From contig NZ_JAGGMR010000001.1 in NCBI RefSeq assembly GCF_017875645.1, forward strand, positions 3,720,001-3,784,000: a stretch of DNA of 64,000 nt. Direction: 5' to 3'. Made by a program: the position numbers and the translations under genes. Below the pieces are notes generated by a model. It ran no database searches and had not been told where the DNA came from. It saw only the letters and a program-made list of their open reading frames with translations. Below, in pieces: positions 8,174 to 18,620 of the stretch; position 1 is the stretch's first letter, and every line of letters starts with the position of its first letter. This DNA comes from Nocardia goodfellowii (GTDB lineage: Bacteria > Actinomycetota > Actinomycetes > Mycobacteriales > Mycobacteriaceae).

Positions 8174-9296
8174 TCAGTTTCATGATCTCGTTGGTGCCGC
8201 CGTAGATCTTCTGGATCCGGGAATCGGTGTAGAGCCGCGAGATCGGATACTCCTCCATGTACCCGTAGCCGCCGAACAGCTGCAGGCATTCGTCGACGAC
8301 CTTGCACTGCTGCTCGGTCAGCCACCACTTCGCCTTGGCCGCGGTGGGGATATCCAGTTCGCCGCGCACGTGTTTGGCGAGACAGTCGTCGAGGAAAGCC
8401 CAGCCGACGGTTTTGACGGTGTCCGCCTCGGCGAGGGTGAACTGGGTGTTCTGGAAGTTCAGGATCGGCTTGCCGAACGCCTCCCGCTCCTTGGTGTAGG
8501 CCAGGGTCAGATCGACGGCCGTCTCGATGGTGGCGGCGGCCGCGACCGCCAGGATCAGTCGTTCCTGCGGCAGCTGCTGCATGAGCTGAATGAAGCCCAG
8601 GCCCTCGGCGCCGCCGAGCAGGTTCGTCTTCGGCACCCGCACCTCGTCGAAGAACAGCTCACAGGTGTCCTGGCCGTGCTGGCCGATCTTGCGCAGATTG
8701 CGCCCGCGGCGGAAGCCCGCGCGATCGGTCTCCACGGCGATCAGCGAGACCGTGTCCGCGCCTTTGCCTTCGGAGGTCTTCGCGGCCACGATGACCAGGT
8801 CGGCGAGCAGACCGTTGGAGATGAAGGTCTTGGCGCCGCTGATCAGGTAGTCATCGCCGTCGGCTACCGCCTTGGTCTTGATGTTCTGCAGGTCCGAACC
8901 GGTGCCGGGTTCGGTCATGCCGATGGCGCCCACGATCTCGCCCGAGGCCATCTTCGGCAGCCAGGCGCGCTTCTGCTCCTCGGTGCCGTAGCTGTTGACG
9001 TAGTGCGCGATGATCGTGCTGTGCACGGGGTTTCCGAGGCTGGGGGCCAGGGCGCGGACCTGCTCGATCGCCACTACGGCCTCGTGCCGGAAATCGCCAC
9101 CGCCGCCGCCGTATTCCTCGGGGATGCTCAGGCAGAGCAGGCCGAGTTCCCCGGCCCGGTTCCAGACTTCGCGATCGACATGCTGCTGCCGTCCCCAGCG
9201 TTCTTCGTTCGGCGCGCACTCCTTGTCGAAGAACCGGCGCGCGAGATCGGCCAATGCGTCCAGGTCGTCGTTCATCCAGGACGAGCGGTGGGCCAC
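8154..9296 (-). CDS. Acyl-CoA dehydrogenase
   Basis: This 380-residue FAD enzyme introduces an alpha,beta double bond into an acyl-CoA. It is a full-length ACAD with the helical N-domain, the middle-domain signature GAIGMTEPGTGSDLQNIKT (flavin and substrate contacts), and C-terminal QLFGGYGYMEEYPISRLYTD plus IYGGTNEIMK. A GTG at 9296 with AAGGAG 5 nt upstream is a strong start. It is divergently placed from nothing obvious and convergent with the TetR gene. An AraC gene lies about 100 bp upstream in the same orientation. Chain-length specificity is not readable. Confidence 0.88.
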   Translation of the reverse strand: MAHRSSWMNDDLDALADLARRFFDKECAPNEERWGRQQHVDREVWNRAGELGLLCLSIPEEYGGGGGDFRHEAVVAIEQVRALAPSLGNPVHSTIIAHYVNSYGTEEQKRAWLPKMASGEIVGAIGMTEPGTGSDLQNIKTKAVADGDDYLISGAKTFISNGLLADLVIVAAKTSEGKGADTVSLIAVETDRAGFRRGRNLRKIGQHGQDTCELFFDEVRVPKTNLLGGAEGLGFIQLMQQLPQERLILAVAAAATIETAVDLTLAYTKEREAFGKPILNFQNTQFTLAEADTVKTVGWAFLDDCLAKHVRGELDIPTAAKAKWWLTEQQCKVVDECLQLFGGYGYMEEYPISRLYTDSRIQKIYGGTNEIMKLIIGRGL

Positions 9297-9399
9297 GGGA
9301 ACTCCTTTGTTCGAAAACGGCTGGCCTTTTGACGGTAGGGGGCGCGCGCCGCCCCGCCGATGACCGTGCCGATCAGATCCTTGACCGGACCGCTCGAGT

Positions 9400-10410
9400 T
9401 CAGCGCTGGTAGGACCCGGGCGGACTGCCGGTCCAGCGCCGGAAGGCGCGGGAGAAGGCGCTGGGTTCGGAGAAGCCGAGCCGCCGGGACAGGGCCGCCA
9501 CGGTCTCCTCGCCGCGCACCAGGCCGGCGATGGCCGCGTCACGCAGTATCTGCTCGCGAATCTGCCGCAATGCGGCGCCTTCCTCGCCGAGTTTGCGGCG
9601 CAGCGTCTGCGGACTCATGGCCAGCTCGGCGGCGATGTCCTCCACGCCGGGCCAGGTACCGGTGAGTCCGCGTTCGAGAATCTGGCGGACCTGCGCGGCC
9701 ACCGACAGTGCGTAGTCGCGCCGGCCCATCACACCGGAGGGCGCGTTGCTCAGGAATTCCAGCAAGTCCTTCTCATCGCGTACCAGCGGTGCCTCGAAGT
9801 CCTCGGTCGCGAAGACCAGCGCGGGTGCGGGCGCGTCGAAAACGACTGGCGCCCCGAACATCTGGTCGTAATCGTCGAGGCCGGGAATAGGCGAGTAGGG
9901 CACCTCGACCCGGCGCAGCGGCAGCCACTTGGCCGCCGCCCAGGACACGAAGCGGTGGCAGGCGGCCAGCATGGTGTCGATGGGCAGCGCGACGGGCGCG
10001 ACGACTTCGCTGATGTCGAACGACACCCGGACCTCGTCGCCGACCTCGCGCACCGACACCGGCGGGACGCCGGGCAGCGAACGCTGGAAATTGGTGTAGC
10101 GCACCACCGCCGCCCGCGCGGTCGGCGCGCCGAGCAGGCCGAAGCACACCAGCCGGAAAGTGCCGAGCGGGACCGGACGCAGCCCCAGCCCGAGCAGTTC
10201 GTCACCGGTCTCGCGCCACAGCCACTGCACGATCCGCACGGCCTGATCGAGGGTGACCCGGGAACCGCCGTGCGCCAGCAACTCCGGCGCGACACCGGCG
10301 TCGGCGAGCGCGGCGGCGATATCCCAGCCCTTGCTCGTGGCGACCTCGATCAGGCCCTGCACGCGCTGGATCGGCAGCGTGTACTCGACATCGGCGGGAG
10401 CGGGTGACAC
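9400..10410 (-). CDS. AraC-family transcriptional regulator (Arabinose_bd type)
   Basis: The product is a 336-residue activator. The N-terminal half is the effector domain found in OruR/ArgR-like AraC proteins (PLGTFRLVCFGLLGAPTARA region). The C-terminus carries the two-helix AraC DNA-binding domain, VEDIAAELAMSPQTLRRKL and LSRRLGFSEPSAFSRAFRRW. GTG at 10410 is the only start that keeps the full N-domain. It sits upstream of the acyl-CoA dehydrogenase on the same strand and may regulate it. The inducer is unknown. Confidence 0.82.
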   Translation of the reverse strand: MSPAPADVEYTLPIQRVQGLIEVATSKGWDIAAALADAGVAPELLAHGGSRVTLDQAVRIVQWLWRETGDELLGLGLRPVPLGTFRLVCFGLLGAPTARAAVVRYTNFQRSLPGVPPVSVREVGDEVRVSFDISEVVAPVALPIDTMLAACHRFVSWAAAKWLPLRRVEVPYSPIPGLDDYDQMFGAPVVFDAPAPALVFATEDFEAPLVRDEKDLLEFLSNAPSGVMGRRDYALSVAAQVRQILERGLTGTWPGVEDIAAELAMSPQTLRRKLGEEGAALRQIREQILRDAAIAGLVRGEETVAALSRRLGFSEPSAFSRAFRRWTGSPPGSYQR

Positions 10411-10446
10411 TCTTCCGACCCTATACAGCGCCGCCGAAACCCCGGT

Positions 10447-12045
<1,599 letters not shown>

Positions 12046-12099
12046 CTATTCGATTCGATTCGGGGCCGCATGCTCGCCCCCTCCGCCATCGCATAGCGG

Positions 12100-12246
12100 A
12101 TGTCAGAAGGCCGGTCGCGGGCCGCGTTCGGCGGCATCGAGCAGCGTTGCCAGATCCGGTGTGGCGCCGGGCGGTACGAACGTGTCCGGGTAGTGGTGCT
12201 CTACCAAGTCCGCAGGCGCGCTCCGCGCCGGACACTGCTTGGTGTT
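12100..12246 (-). pseudogene. Possible C-terminal gene remnant
   Basis: A minus-strand open frame closed upstream by a stop at 12247 encodes a segment with protein-like composition (HHYPDTFVPPGATPDLATLL, ending ERGPRPAF) before a TGA at 12100. No credible start codon or ribosome binding site exists, so it could be the decayed end of a lost gene. The family is not recognised, and chance coding is a real alternative in DNA this GC-rich. Confidence 0.22.
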
Positions 12247-12483
12247 ACTTCACCCTCACGGCGATATTCAGTTGGTCGGCCATACTTACCACCGTAGGCG
12301 GAAACATCCCGGCCACGGCGGTATTCACGGATCAGAATCGGACAGCGATGGTTAGCCGACTCTGTGCTGGGTATCACACTTGCGGGTAACTGCCCCCTGA
12401 TGAAGCTGCCGGAGTCGCACAAATGCGACAAATCCGTCGCGTTCCTTTTTGGTCGCAGCTTCACACCGTTGAGGAGGCAGTCC

Positions 12484-13680
12484 ATGATCAGCACGCCGTC
12501 CGGTTCCGGTTCGTTGATTTACAACATCCGGGAATCCGGTGCGCCACTAAATATCGTTATGGTGGCTCCGCCCTATTTCGAGATTCCACCCGCTGGATAC
12601 GGCGGCGTCGAAGCAGTGGTGGCACAGTTGGTCGACGCACTGGTCGCGCGCGGGCACCGGGTCACCCTGCTCGGCGCGGGCCGGCCCGGAACCACTGCCA
12701 CCCGCTTCATCCCGGTGTGGGACAAGATTCTCGCCGACCGGCTCGGCGATCCGTTCCCCGAGGTGGTCAACGCGCTGAAGGTGCGCGAAACCATTATGGA
12801 GCTGGCCCGCACCGAGCACATCGACGTGATCCACGATCACACGTTCGCCGGCCCGCTGAACGCGCCGGTGTATCGGTCGCTGGGTATCCCGACGGTCGTG
12901 ACCGTGCACGGTCCGGTCGACGGTGAGGAGCAGGAATACTACGGCGCGCTCGGCGATGCCGCGCAGCTGATCGCGATCAGTGACCGGCAGCGCAGTTTGG
13001 CGCCTCGGTTGAATTGGCTGGGACGCGTTTACAATGCGGTCCTGCCGAGTGCCTGGCCTTTCCAGAAGGAAAAACAGGACTATGCCCTGTTCCTAGGCCG
13101 TTACGCGCCCTACAAGGGCCCGGACCTGGCATTGGAGGCAGCGCATATCGCGGGCATTCCGCTGGTTTTGGCGGCGAAAATGAACGAGCCTGCGGAAAAA
13201 GCGTATTTCCAGCGTTCTGTCCGGCCGTTGTTGAGTGAAAAGGACTTTGTGTTCGGCGAGGCAGACGCGATTGCTAAGCGATTACTGTTATCGCAAGCGC
13301 GATGCTTGCTTTTCCCGATCCGCTGGGAAGAGCCATTCGGCATCGTAATGATCGAGGCCATGGCCTGCGGTACCCCGGTCGTCGCGCTGCGCGGCGGCGC
13401 GGTGTCGGAGGTCGTCGAGCACGGAGTCACCGGTTTCATCTGTGACGACCCGGCCGAACTTCCCGCGGCGATGGCCGCGGCGGCCGAACTGGACCCAGTC
13501 GCCTGCCGCCGCCGGGTGATCGAGCACTTCTCGGTCGACCGGCTCGGCGCCGGCTACGAGGCGTCCTACTACGCCGCGATGGAACGCGCCGAACTGCCGC
13601 GCATTTCGTCCGGCTCCCGCGTCACCGCGGCGACCGGCCGCGTGCTCGACCGCGACCTGTCGGTCGTGGCGAACAAGTAG
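12484..13680 (+). CDS. Glycosyltransferase family 4 (GT-B fold)
   Basis: This 398-residue cytosolic retaining glycosyltransferase transfers a sugar from a nucleotide donor. The N-terminal acceptor domain begins IVMVAPPYFEIPPAGYGGVE, with the glycine loop of GT4 enzymes. The donor domain has LFLGRYAPYKGPDLALEAA and the EX7E motif EEPFGIVMIEAMACGTPVVA. ATG at 12484 is preceded by GAGGAGG. Upstream in-frame ATGs lack a binding site. It is not of the GT1 type known for rifamycin glycosylation, so its position next to rox may be coincidental. The acceptor is unknown. Confidence 0.8.
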   Translation: MISTPSGSGSLIYNIRESGAPLNIVMVAPPYFEIPPAGYGGVEAVVAQLVDALVARGHRVTLLGAGRPGTTATRFIPVWDKILADRLGDPFPEVVNALKVRETIMELARTEHIDVIHDHTFAGPLNAPVYRSLGIPTVVTVHGPVDGEEQEYYGALGDAAQLIAISDRQRSLAPRLNWLGRVYNAVLPSAWPFQKEKQDYALFLGRYAPYKGPDLALEAAHIAGIPLVLAAKMNEPAEKAYFQRSVRPLLSEKDFVFGEADAIAKRLLLSQARCLLFPIRWEEPFGIVMIEAMACGTPVVALRGGAVSEVVEHGVTGFICDDPAELPAAMAAAAELDPVACRRRVIEHFSVDRLGAGYEASYYAAMERAELPRISSGSRVTAATGRVLDRDLSVVANK

Positions 13681-13685
13681 CTCCA

Positions 13686-13760
13686 CCAACACATCGGTCG
13701 ATCTCGGCAAAGACGCGCCGCTCCAGGCGCGGGCTGGGCCGAGATCGACCGGTGCGTTGG
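13686..13760 (+). terminator. Long hairpin terminator after the glycosyltransferase gene
   Basis: Arms at 13686-13708 and 13738-13760 pair over 23 bp. Their only two departures from perfect complementarity are G-U pairs in RNA. The loop contains a second small stem (GCGCC/GGCGC). The element sits directly after the stop codon at 13680. Confidence 0.65.
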
Positions 13761-13867
13761 GCGGGCTCGTCATGCCGGACGCCGGTGTCGAGGTCGGCCG
13801 GTGTCGGTTCTGTCCAAGACCACCGAGGGTGCCGTCGATAGGCTGTCGTCGGATCTGAGGAGGAACT

Positions 13868-14443
13868 TTGACACGTGAACTGGTGTACACGGGCTTCATG
13901 TCGCTCGACGGTGTTGTGGACTCGCCGGGCGGGCAGGTGGAGGGACACCGGAGCGGCGGCTGGGTGATGGAAACCGAGTTCGTGCCCGAGGCGTTCGCGC
14001 TCAAGGGCGAAGAACTCGCCGACACGACCGCGCTGATGTTCGGGCGGCGCAGCTACGAGGCGTTCGCCCCGACCTGGCGCGACTCCGCGGATCACGCCGG
14101 GTACAAGGAATTGCCTAAGTACGTGGTCTCGACCTCGCTGGCCGAGGACGACCTGATCGAGGGCTGGGGTCCGATCACGATCCTGCGGTCGGCCGAGGAC
14201 GTCGCGGCGCTGAAACAGGGCGACGGCGGCGCGATCTTCATGCACGGCAGCGCCGAGCTGGCCCGGCGATTGGCCGACGCGGACCTGATCGACCGATACA
14301 ACCTGCTCGTGTTCCCGGTGCTGCTGGGTGCGGGCAAGAGCCTGTTCAGCCGGGCGGACCGGGACAAGCAACAACTGCGTCTCCGCGAGTCCGCGACCTA
14401 TGCCAACGGTGTGGCCAAGCTCGTCTACGACGTCACGCGCTGA
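13868..14443 (+). CDS. Dihydrofolate reductase-like RibD C-terminal domain protein
   Basis: The product is a 191-residue stand-alone RibD_C/DHFR-fold protein, of the kind annotated as a putative reductase in actinobacteria. MTRELVYTGFMSLDGVVDSP at the N-terminus, MFGRRSYEAFAPTWR in the middle, and HGSAELARRLADADLIDRYN with FPVLLGAGKSLF at the end match the family. NADPH use is inferred. The TTG start at 13868 follows AGGAGGA at good spacing. The 3' end overlaps the convergent AraC gene by 19 bp. Confidence 0.75.
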   Translation: MTRELVYTGFMSLDGVVDSPGGQVEGHRSGGWVMETEFVPEAFALKGEELADTTALMFGRRSYEAFAPTWRDSADHAGYKELPKYVVSTSLAEDDLIEGWGPITILRSAEDVAALKQGDGGAIFMHGSAELARRLADADLIDRYNLLVFPVLLGAGKSLFSRADRDKQQLRLRESATYANGVAKLVYDVTR

Positions 14444-15144
14444 CCGGGGTCCAGCGCGAGCACGCCACCGGTGCCCGCACGTAATTGCCGGGCGGTACGT
14501 CCGACGTAGCGGCGCAGTGCGCGAGCCAGATGGGGTTCGTCGTAGTACCCGAGCTTGTCCACGACATCGCTCGGGTACTCGCCCGCGCTCAGCGACAACG
14601 CGGCGGCTCGGGCGCGTCCGATCTGCCGGACGGCGCCCTGGGTGAGGCCCGTCGCCGACCGGAAGCGACGTTCGAGCGTGCGATCGGTGATCGCCGGGCA
14701 TTCTCCGCGCAAGACGCCCTCGATCAAGGGATCGCGAACCACCACGCCCGCTCGCACAAGCCGGTCTACCAATGCTTCGGCGTCGTCCGGGTGCGGCGTT
14801 TCCCAGCGCGCGCCCGTCAGCCAGAAAGACCGGCTGGTCACGTCCGGCAACAGAATCCCACTGTCGACCAGGGCCGGTGCCGCTACCGCGCGCAGTGACG
14901 TGCCGACCGCGAACTGGATCCCGACGAACTTCGCGTCCTCGGGCACCGGCGCGGTGCCGCAACGGCTTTCGGGCCCGGTGATGGCCGCGCACGCCACGCC
15001 CCGCTGTGCCCAGAAGACCAGGCCCCAGGTCTCGGTCGCCACGCTGGTCATCTCCGAGACCTGCTCGCTGCGGCAAGTCCAGACCGAGTCGATCCACCGC
15101 GAATCCGACGCACGAGTTTCGAACAGCAATCCCACCGTCGGCAT
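14425..15144 (-). CDS. AraC-family transcriptional regulator
   Basis: The product is a 239-residue regulator. The N-terminal part is an unclassified effector domain (MPTVGLLFETRASDSRWIDS). The C-terminal AraC helix-turn-helix domain reads TDRTLERRFRSATGLTQGAV and VVDKLGYYDEPHLARALRRY. The second helix-turn-helix is well preserved and the first is divergent. ATG at 15144 gives the compact length typical of such proteins. It is convergent with, and overlaps, the RibD-like gene, which it may regulate. The effector is unknown. Confidence 0.75.
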   Translation of the reverse strand: MPTVGLLFETRASDSRWIDSVWTCRSEQVSEMTSVATETWGLVFWAQRGVACAAITGPESRCGTAPVPEDAKFVGIQFAVGTSLRAVAAPALVDSGILLPDVTSRSFWLTGARWETPHPDDAEALVDRLVRAGVVVRDPLIEGVLRGECPAITDRTLERRFRSATGLTQGAVRQIGRARAAALSLSAGEYPSDVVDKLGYYDEPHLARALRRYVGRTARQLRAGTGGVLALDPGQRVTS

Positions 15145-15238
15145 CCTAAAGAGCTGGCGCCGACGAGTGTGTTCCCGGTGCCTCCTCGAGTAGTTTCCCC
15201 GTGCCATCGCGGGGTGCGCGACCGCCAAACTGGACCTC

Positions 15239-15910
15239 ATGCATAAGAAGGCACCGCGTCGGCCCAGGGGCTTGGGAAAGCGAGCCTGGGTGATCACCCA
15301 GTTCGTGCGCCGCATCCTGCGGGCGCTGGCCTGGTCGAACATCGTGCGGGTCACCGTGCTCGGCCGCGAGCTGGTCCCGGAGACCGGTCCGGTGATCGTG
15401 GCGAGCAACCACCTCTCGATGCTCGACGCCGTCTTCCTGTGGGGTGCCCTGCGCCGGCGCGCCGTTGCCATCGCCATGGCCGAACTGTGGTCGTGGCCGC
15501 TGGTCGGATGGCTGGTCCGGCGACTCGGCCAGATCCCGGTGGTCCGCCGTGACAGCGCATCAGGCCGATCCGCCATGGCACAGGCCGAGCAGATCCTGCG
15601 GCACGGCGGCGTGTTGATCATCTACCCGGAAGGCCGGCTGGTCGGCCCCGGCGAATACGAACCATACAAACCCGGTGTCGCCCACCTCGCTATGACCACC
15701 GGCGTCCCGATCATCCCGGTCGCCACCACCGGCACCGACCGGGTCCTCCCCATGCGGCGGACGCGCGGCGACGGACCCGCCTTCGACCGCCGCCACCCGG
15801 TGACCGTTCACTTCGGCCGCGCCATCGATCCCACCGACTTCGATGACCCGGACAAACTACTGGACCACCTCCGGCACCGAATCGAAGCGCTGCGGGAGAA
15901 CCCCGCCTGA
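15239..15910 (+). CDS. 1-acylglycerol-3-phosphate O-acyltransferase (PlsC-type)
   Basis: This 223-residue peripheral membrane acyltransferase adds the second acyl chain to lysophosphatidate in phospholipid synthesis, or acylates a related acceptor. The catalytic HX4D motif is His58-Asp63 in NHLSMLD. The glycerol-phosphate-binding block reads YPEGRLV and the hydrophobic block PIIPVATTGTDRVLP. The basic N-terminus and the AWSNIVRVTVLG segment suggest membrane contact. It is divergent from the AraC gene at 15144. Several paralogues usually exist in such genomes, so the exact role is uncertain. Confidence 0.82.
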   Translation: MHKKAPRRPRGLGKRAWVITQFVRRILRALAWSNIVRVTVLGRELVPETGPVIVASNHLSMLDAVFLWGALRRRAVAIAMAELWSWPLVGWLVRRLGQIPVVRRDSASGRSAMAQAEQILRHGGVLIIYPEGRLVGPGEYEPYKPGVAHLAMTTGVPIIPVATTGTDRVLPMRRTRGDGPAFDRRHPVTVHFGRAIDPTDFDDPDKLLDHLRHRIEALRENPA

Positions 15911-15929
15911 CCGCGTTACGGGCCTCGGG

Positions 15930-16756
15930 TTACACCAGTTGAACGACGATGCCGCCGAAGCGTGCTTCGCTCATGGTGGCGGGGCGGCCGTCGAGGTAGC
16001 AGGTGCCGGTGCGGGTGACTTCGGCGCATTCTTCGTTTCGCCGGCTCGAGTCGGGGGCGAGGGTGTCGGTGTAGTAGGCGATCATGCCGCCGCTGAGGTG
16101 GGTGTTGAACCCGGTGACTCGGCGGCCGGTGTGGTCGGTGGTGCGGTTCGCGCAGTCGTCGCAGACCGCGCGGGGGTAGCGGCCGGTGTAGAAGGTGAGC
16201 TGGTCGCAGTGCGGGCAGGGCTGGGTGTAGCGGCGGCCGGGAGTTGGCGGCTGGAGCAGCGAGTCGTTGCGCGCGAGGGCTTTGCGGCCGGAATCCGCTC
16301 GATTGCCGGAACGTCGTAGGGCGAGCAGGACGAAGTTGGCGTAGTCGACTGTTTCGGCGTCGAGCGGCACGCGGCCGGTTCTCTCCTCGACGCGTGGGGC
16401 GTCGGCATCGTAGGCCTGCAGTGCCAGCCGTTGGGCCGCACCGAGTTCGCTGTCCGGGATGTTCCGGTTGGCGTGTTCGGCTCGGGCCAGGTGATCGGCG
16501 ATCACGGTGTCGATGGTGCGTTCGGGTGCGGACAGTAGACCGCTGCCGTAGCTGGTCGTGGTCACCAGGACGTAGCCGTCCCGTTCGCCGCGGTCGGTGG
16601 CGAGGGTCTCCAGGAAAGCGAATCCACCGCCGTAGCGGGCGTTTTCGAGCTCCGGGTGGGTGTAGGGAATGAGGCTTCGGCATTCTGCGCCAGTTCGCGC
16701 GCGACTCGCAGCGCTTCGTCGTAAGTCAGCGGCTTGTCCGGGTCCGGCCGTTTCAT
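15930..16756 (-). pseudogene. Frameshifted zinc-ribbon hypothetical protein gene
   Basis: Two frames together encode one plausible protein. The start at 16756 gives MKRPDPDKPLTYDEALRVAR plus ELAQNAE. The rest continues in another frame as IPYTHPELENARYGGGFAFL and runs on to 15930 without any start codon of its own before the GTG at 16565. A single-base frameshift near 16670-16690 separates the parts. The downstream part (211 residues from 16565) has a CPHC/CDDC zinc-ribbon-like pair and ends RFGGIVVQLV. Function is unknown. It may be a real pseudogene, a sequencing error, or two genes, in which case 15930-16565 is the second. Confidence 0.6.
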
Positions 16757-16840
16757 GGTCGCAAGCCTATCGGCCGGTCCGCGCCTGGCTCGTGGGCATT
16801 GTTGTGCGGCAAGGGATTCCGCAGTGAGGAAACCAGCGGG

Positions 16841-17308
16841 TCAAACCCGGGCGCTGCCGCGGGTGTTCAGGGCTTCGACCGCGGTGACCAGGGGCGCCAG
16901 CTCGGGGTCGGCGGCGGCTCGGCGCAGCGCGCCGGAGAGGGCGGCGTCGTGGGTGGGGCGGGCCTCTTCCAGCAGGTCCAGGCCGGCGGGGGTGACGTCG
17001 GTGTAGATGCCGCGGCGATCGTCGGGGCACAGGTAGCGCTGGAGCAGGCCGCGATCTTCCAGCCGGGTGACGAGCCTGGTGGCGGCGCTCTGGCTGAGTA
17101 CGACGGCCTCGGCGACCTGGTTCATGCGCAGGTGCCCGCCCGGTCCGTCGTGCTGGCGGCTGAGCACGACCAGCAGTGAGTACTCGCGCACGCTCAGCTG
17201 ATGTCCGGTTTGCAATGCGCGCTCGATTTGCGCCTCGATCCGGTCGTGCAGCAGGGACAGGGCGTACCAGCCGTCGGCCAGGCCGGTCAGCGCGGCATCT
17301 GCGGTCAT
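16841..17308 (-). CDS. MarR-family transcriptional regulator
   Basis: The product is a 155-residue winged-helix repressor. The DNA-binding core is MNQVAEAVVLSQSAATRLVT with the wing RYLCPDDRRGIYTDVTPAGL. Helices at both ends form the dimer. ATG at 17308, two codons before TADAAL, fits the family. The gene is divergent from an MFS exporter, with inverted repeats between them. This layout is typical of a MarR repressor of a drug pump, which this protein probably controls. Confidence 0.83.
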   Translation of the reverse strand: MTADAALTGLADGWYALSLLHDRIEAQIERALQTGHQLSVREYSLLVVLSRQHDGPGGHLRMNQVAEAVVLSQSAATRLVTRLEDRGLLQRYLCPDDRRGIYTDVTPAGLDLLEEARPTHDAALSGALRRAAADPELAPLVTAVEALNTRGSARV

Positions 17309-17344
17309 CTTCCCAGGATAGACGACGTCTGCAATAGCACGCGC

Positions 17345-17366
17345 TTGCAACTAAATGCGCATGCAA
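17345..17366. promoter_or_regulatory. Probable MarR operator between regulator and MFS exporter
   Basis: TTGCA (17345-17349) and TGCAA (17362-17366) form an inverted repeat around an AT-rich centre, with an overlapping GCATGC. The site lies in the 112-bp divergent region between the MarR gene and the exporter. Binding is inferred. Confidence 0.45.
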
Positions 17367-17420
17367 TTATTGTGTGCGCTTGTTAAAGGTTCGCGCAACA
17401 ATCCTGTGGAGGCTTCGCTC

Positions 17421-18617
17421 ATGCCACTCGCCCTGCTCGCCCTGACCCTCGGGGCCTTCGGGATCGGGACCACCGAATTCGTGGTCGTCGGGTTGCTGCC
17501 CGACATCGCCGACACCTACGCGGTGTCCATTCCGACCGCCGGGCTGCTGGTCACCGGGTACGCCCTCGGTGTCGTCGCCGGAGCGCCGCTGATGACCGGT
17601 CTCGGCACCCGCGTCTCCCGCAAGCGCATGCTCCTGGGCATGCTGCTGCTGCTCATCGCGGGCAACGTGCTGTCCGCGGTGGCACCGACTTTCGCGGTGC
17701 TGCTGACCGGCCGTGTCGTCGCCTCGCTGGCACACGGCGCGTTCTTCGGTATCGGTGCGGTCGTGGCGGGCACCCTGGTGAGCCCCGATCGCCGAGCCGG
17801 CGCGATCGCGATCATGTTCACCGGCCTGACCGTCGCCACCATGGTCGGCGTGCCGCTGGGCACGCTGCTCGGGCACAGCTTCGGTTGGCGGCTGACGTTC
17901 CTGTTCGTCGCGTCGATCGGACTGATCGGCCTGGTGGGCGTCGCCGCGCTGGTGCCCGAGCAGCCCGCTCCCCGGGACGCGAGACTGCGCAGCGAACTCG
18001 CCGTCTTCCGCAATCCGCAGGTGCTGCTGGCGATGGCCATGACCGTGCTCGGGTTCGGCGGAGTCTTCGCCGCCATCACCTATCTCGCGCCGATGATGAC
18101 CGAGGTCACCGGCTACGCCGAGAGTTCGGTCACCTGGCTGCTGGTGTTGTTCGGTCTGGGTTTCTTCCTGGGCAACCTCATCGGCGGAAAATACGCCGAC
18201 CGGCATCTGATGCCGATGCTCTACAGCACCCTCGGCGGGCTCGCGATCGTATTGGCCCTGTTCACGGTGACGGCGCACAACAAGATCGCCGCCGCCGTCA
18301 CTGTGGTGCTGATCGGCGCACTCGGCTTCGCGACGGTGCCGCCGTTGCAGAAGCGGGTGCTGGACCACGCCGCCGGGGCGCCGACGCTCGCCTCCGCCGT
18401 CAATATCGGCGCGTTCAATCTCGGCAACGCCATCGCGGCCTGGCTCGGCGGTGTGGTCATCGCGGCGGGCTTCGGCTACACCGCCCCCAACTGGGTCGGC
18501 GTCGCCCTGGTGGTCGCCGCCCTCGTATTGGCCGTGGTGTCAGGACAATTGGAGCATCGCGCGGCGGACCGCTCGGCCACCCCGGACCGGCGGTTGGTCA
18601 CCGCGGGCGAGGCCTGA
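17421..18617 (+). CDS. MFS drug-efflux transporter, DHA1 family
   Basis: This 398-residue inner-membrane proton antiporter has about 12 hydrophobic segments. The N-terminal signature LGAFGIGTTEFVVVGLLPDI is characteristic of the AraJ/CmlR-like DHA1 group, and the loop motif GTRVSRKRMLLG after TM2 fits MFS motif A. ATG at 17421 is preceded by TGGAGG 8 nt upstream and begins directly at TM1. The divergent MarR gene suggests induction by a toxic small molecule. The substrate is unknown. Confidence 0.82.
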   Translation: MPLALLALTLGAFGIGTTEFVVVGLLPDIADTYAVSIPTAGLLVTGYALGVVAGAPLMTGLGTRVSRKRMLLGMLLLLIAGNVLSAVAPTFAVLLTGRVVASLAHGAFFGIGAVVAGTLVSPDRRAGAIAIMFTGLTVATMVGVPLGTLLGHSFGWRLTFLFVASIGLIGLVGVAALVPEQPAPRDARLRSELAVFRNPQVLLAMAMTVLGFGGVFAAITYLAPMMTEVTGYAESSVTWLLVLFGLGFFLGNLIGGKYADRHLMPMLYSTLGGLAIVLALFTVTAHNKIAAAVTVVLIGALGFATVPPLQKRVLDHAAGAPTLASAVNIGAFNLGNAIAAWLGGVVIAAGFGYTAPNWVGVALVVAALVLAVVSGQLEHRAADRSATPDRRLVTAGEA

Positions 18618-18620
18618 ACG

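Noticed and set aside
9297..9399. A KstR or TetR box in front of the first acyl-CoA dehydrogenase
   Set aside because: No AAC-N2-GTT palindrome or ACCG-CGGT repeat is present. Only the ribosome binding site is clear.
12484..13680. The glycosyltransferase as a rifamycin-glycosylating enzyme
   Set aside because: Known rifamycin glycosyltransferases are GT1 type. This is GT4 with an EX7E motif and has no RAE directly in front of it, so only its position next to rox suggests a link.
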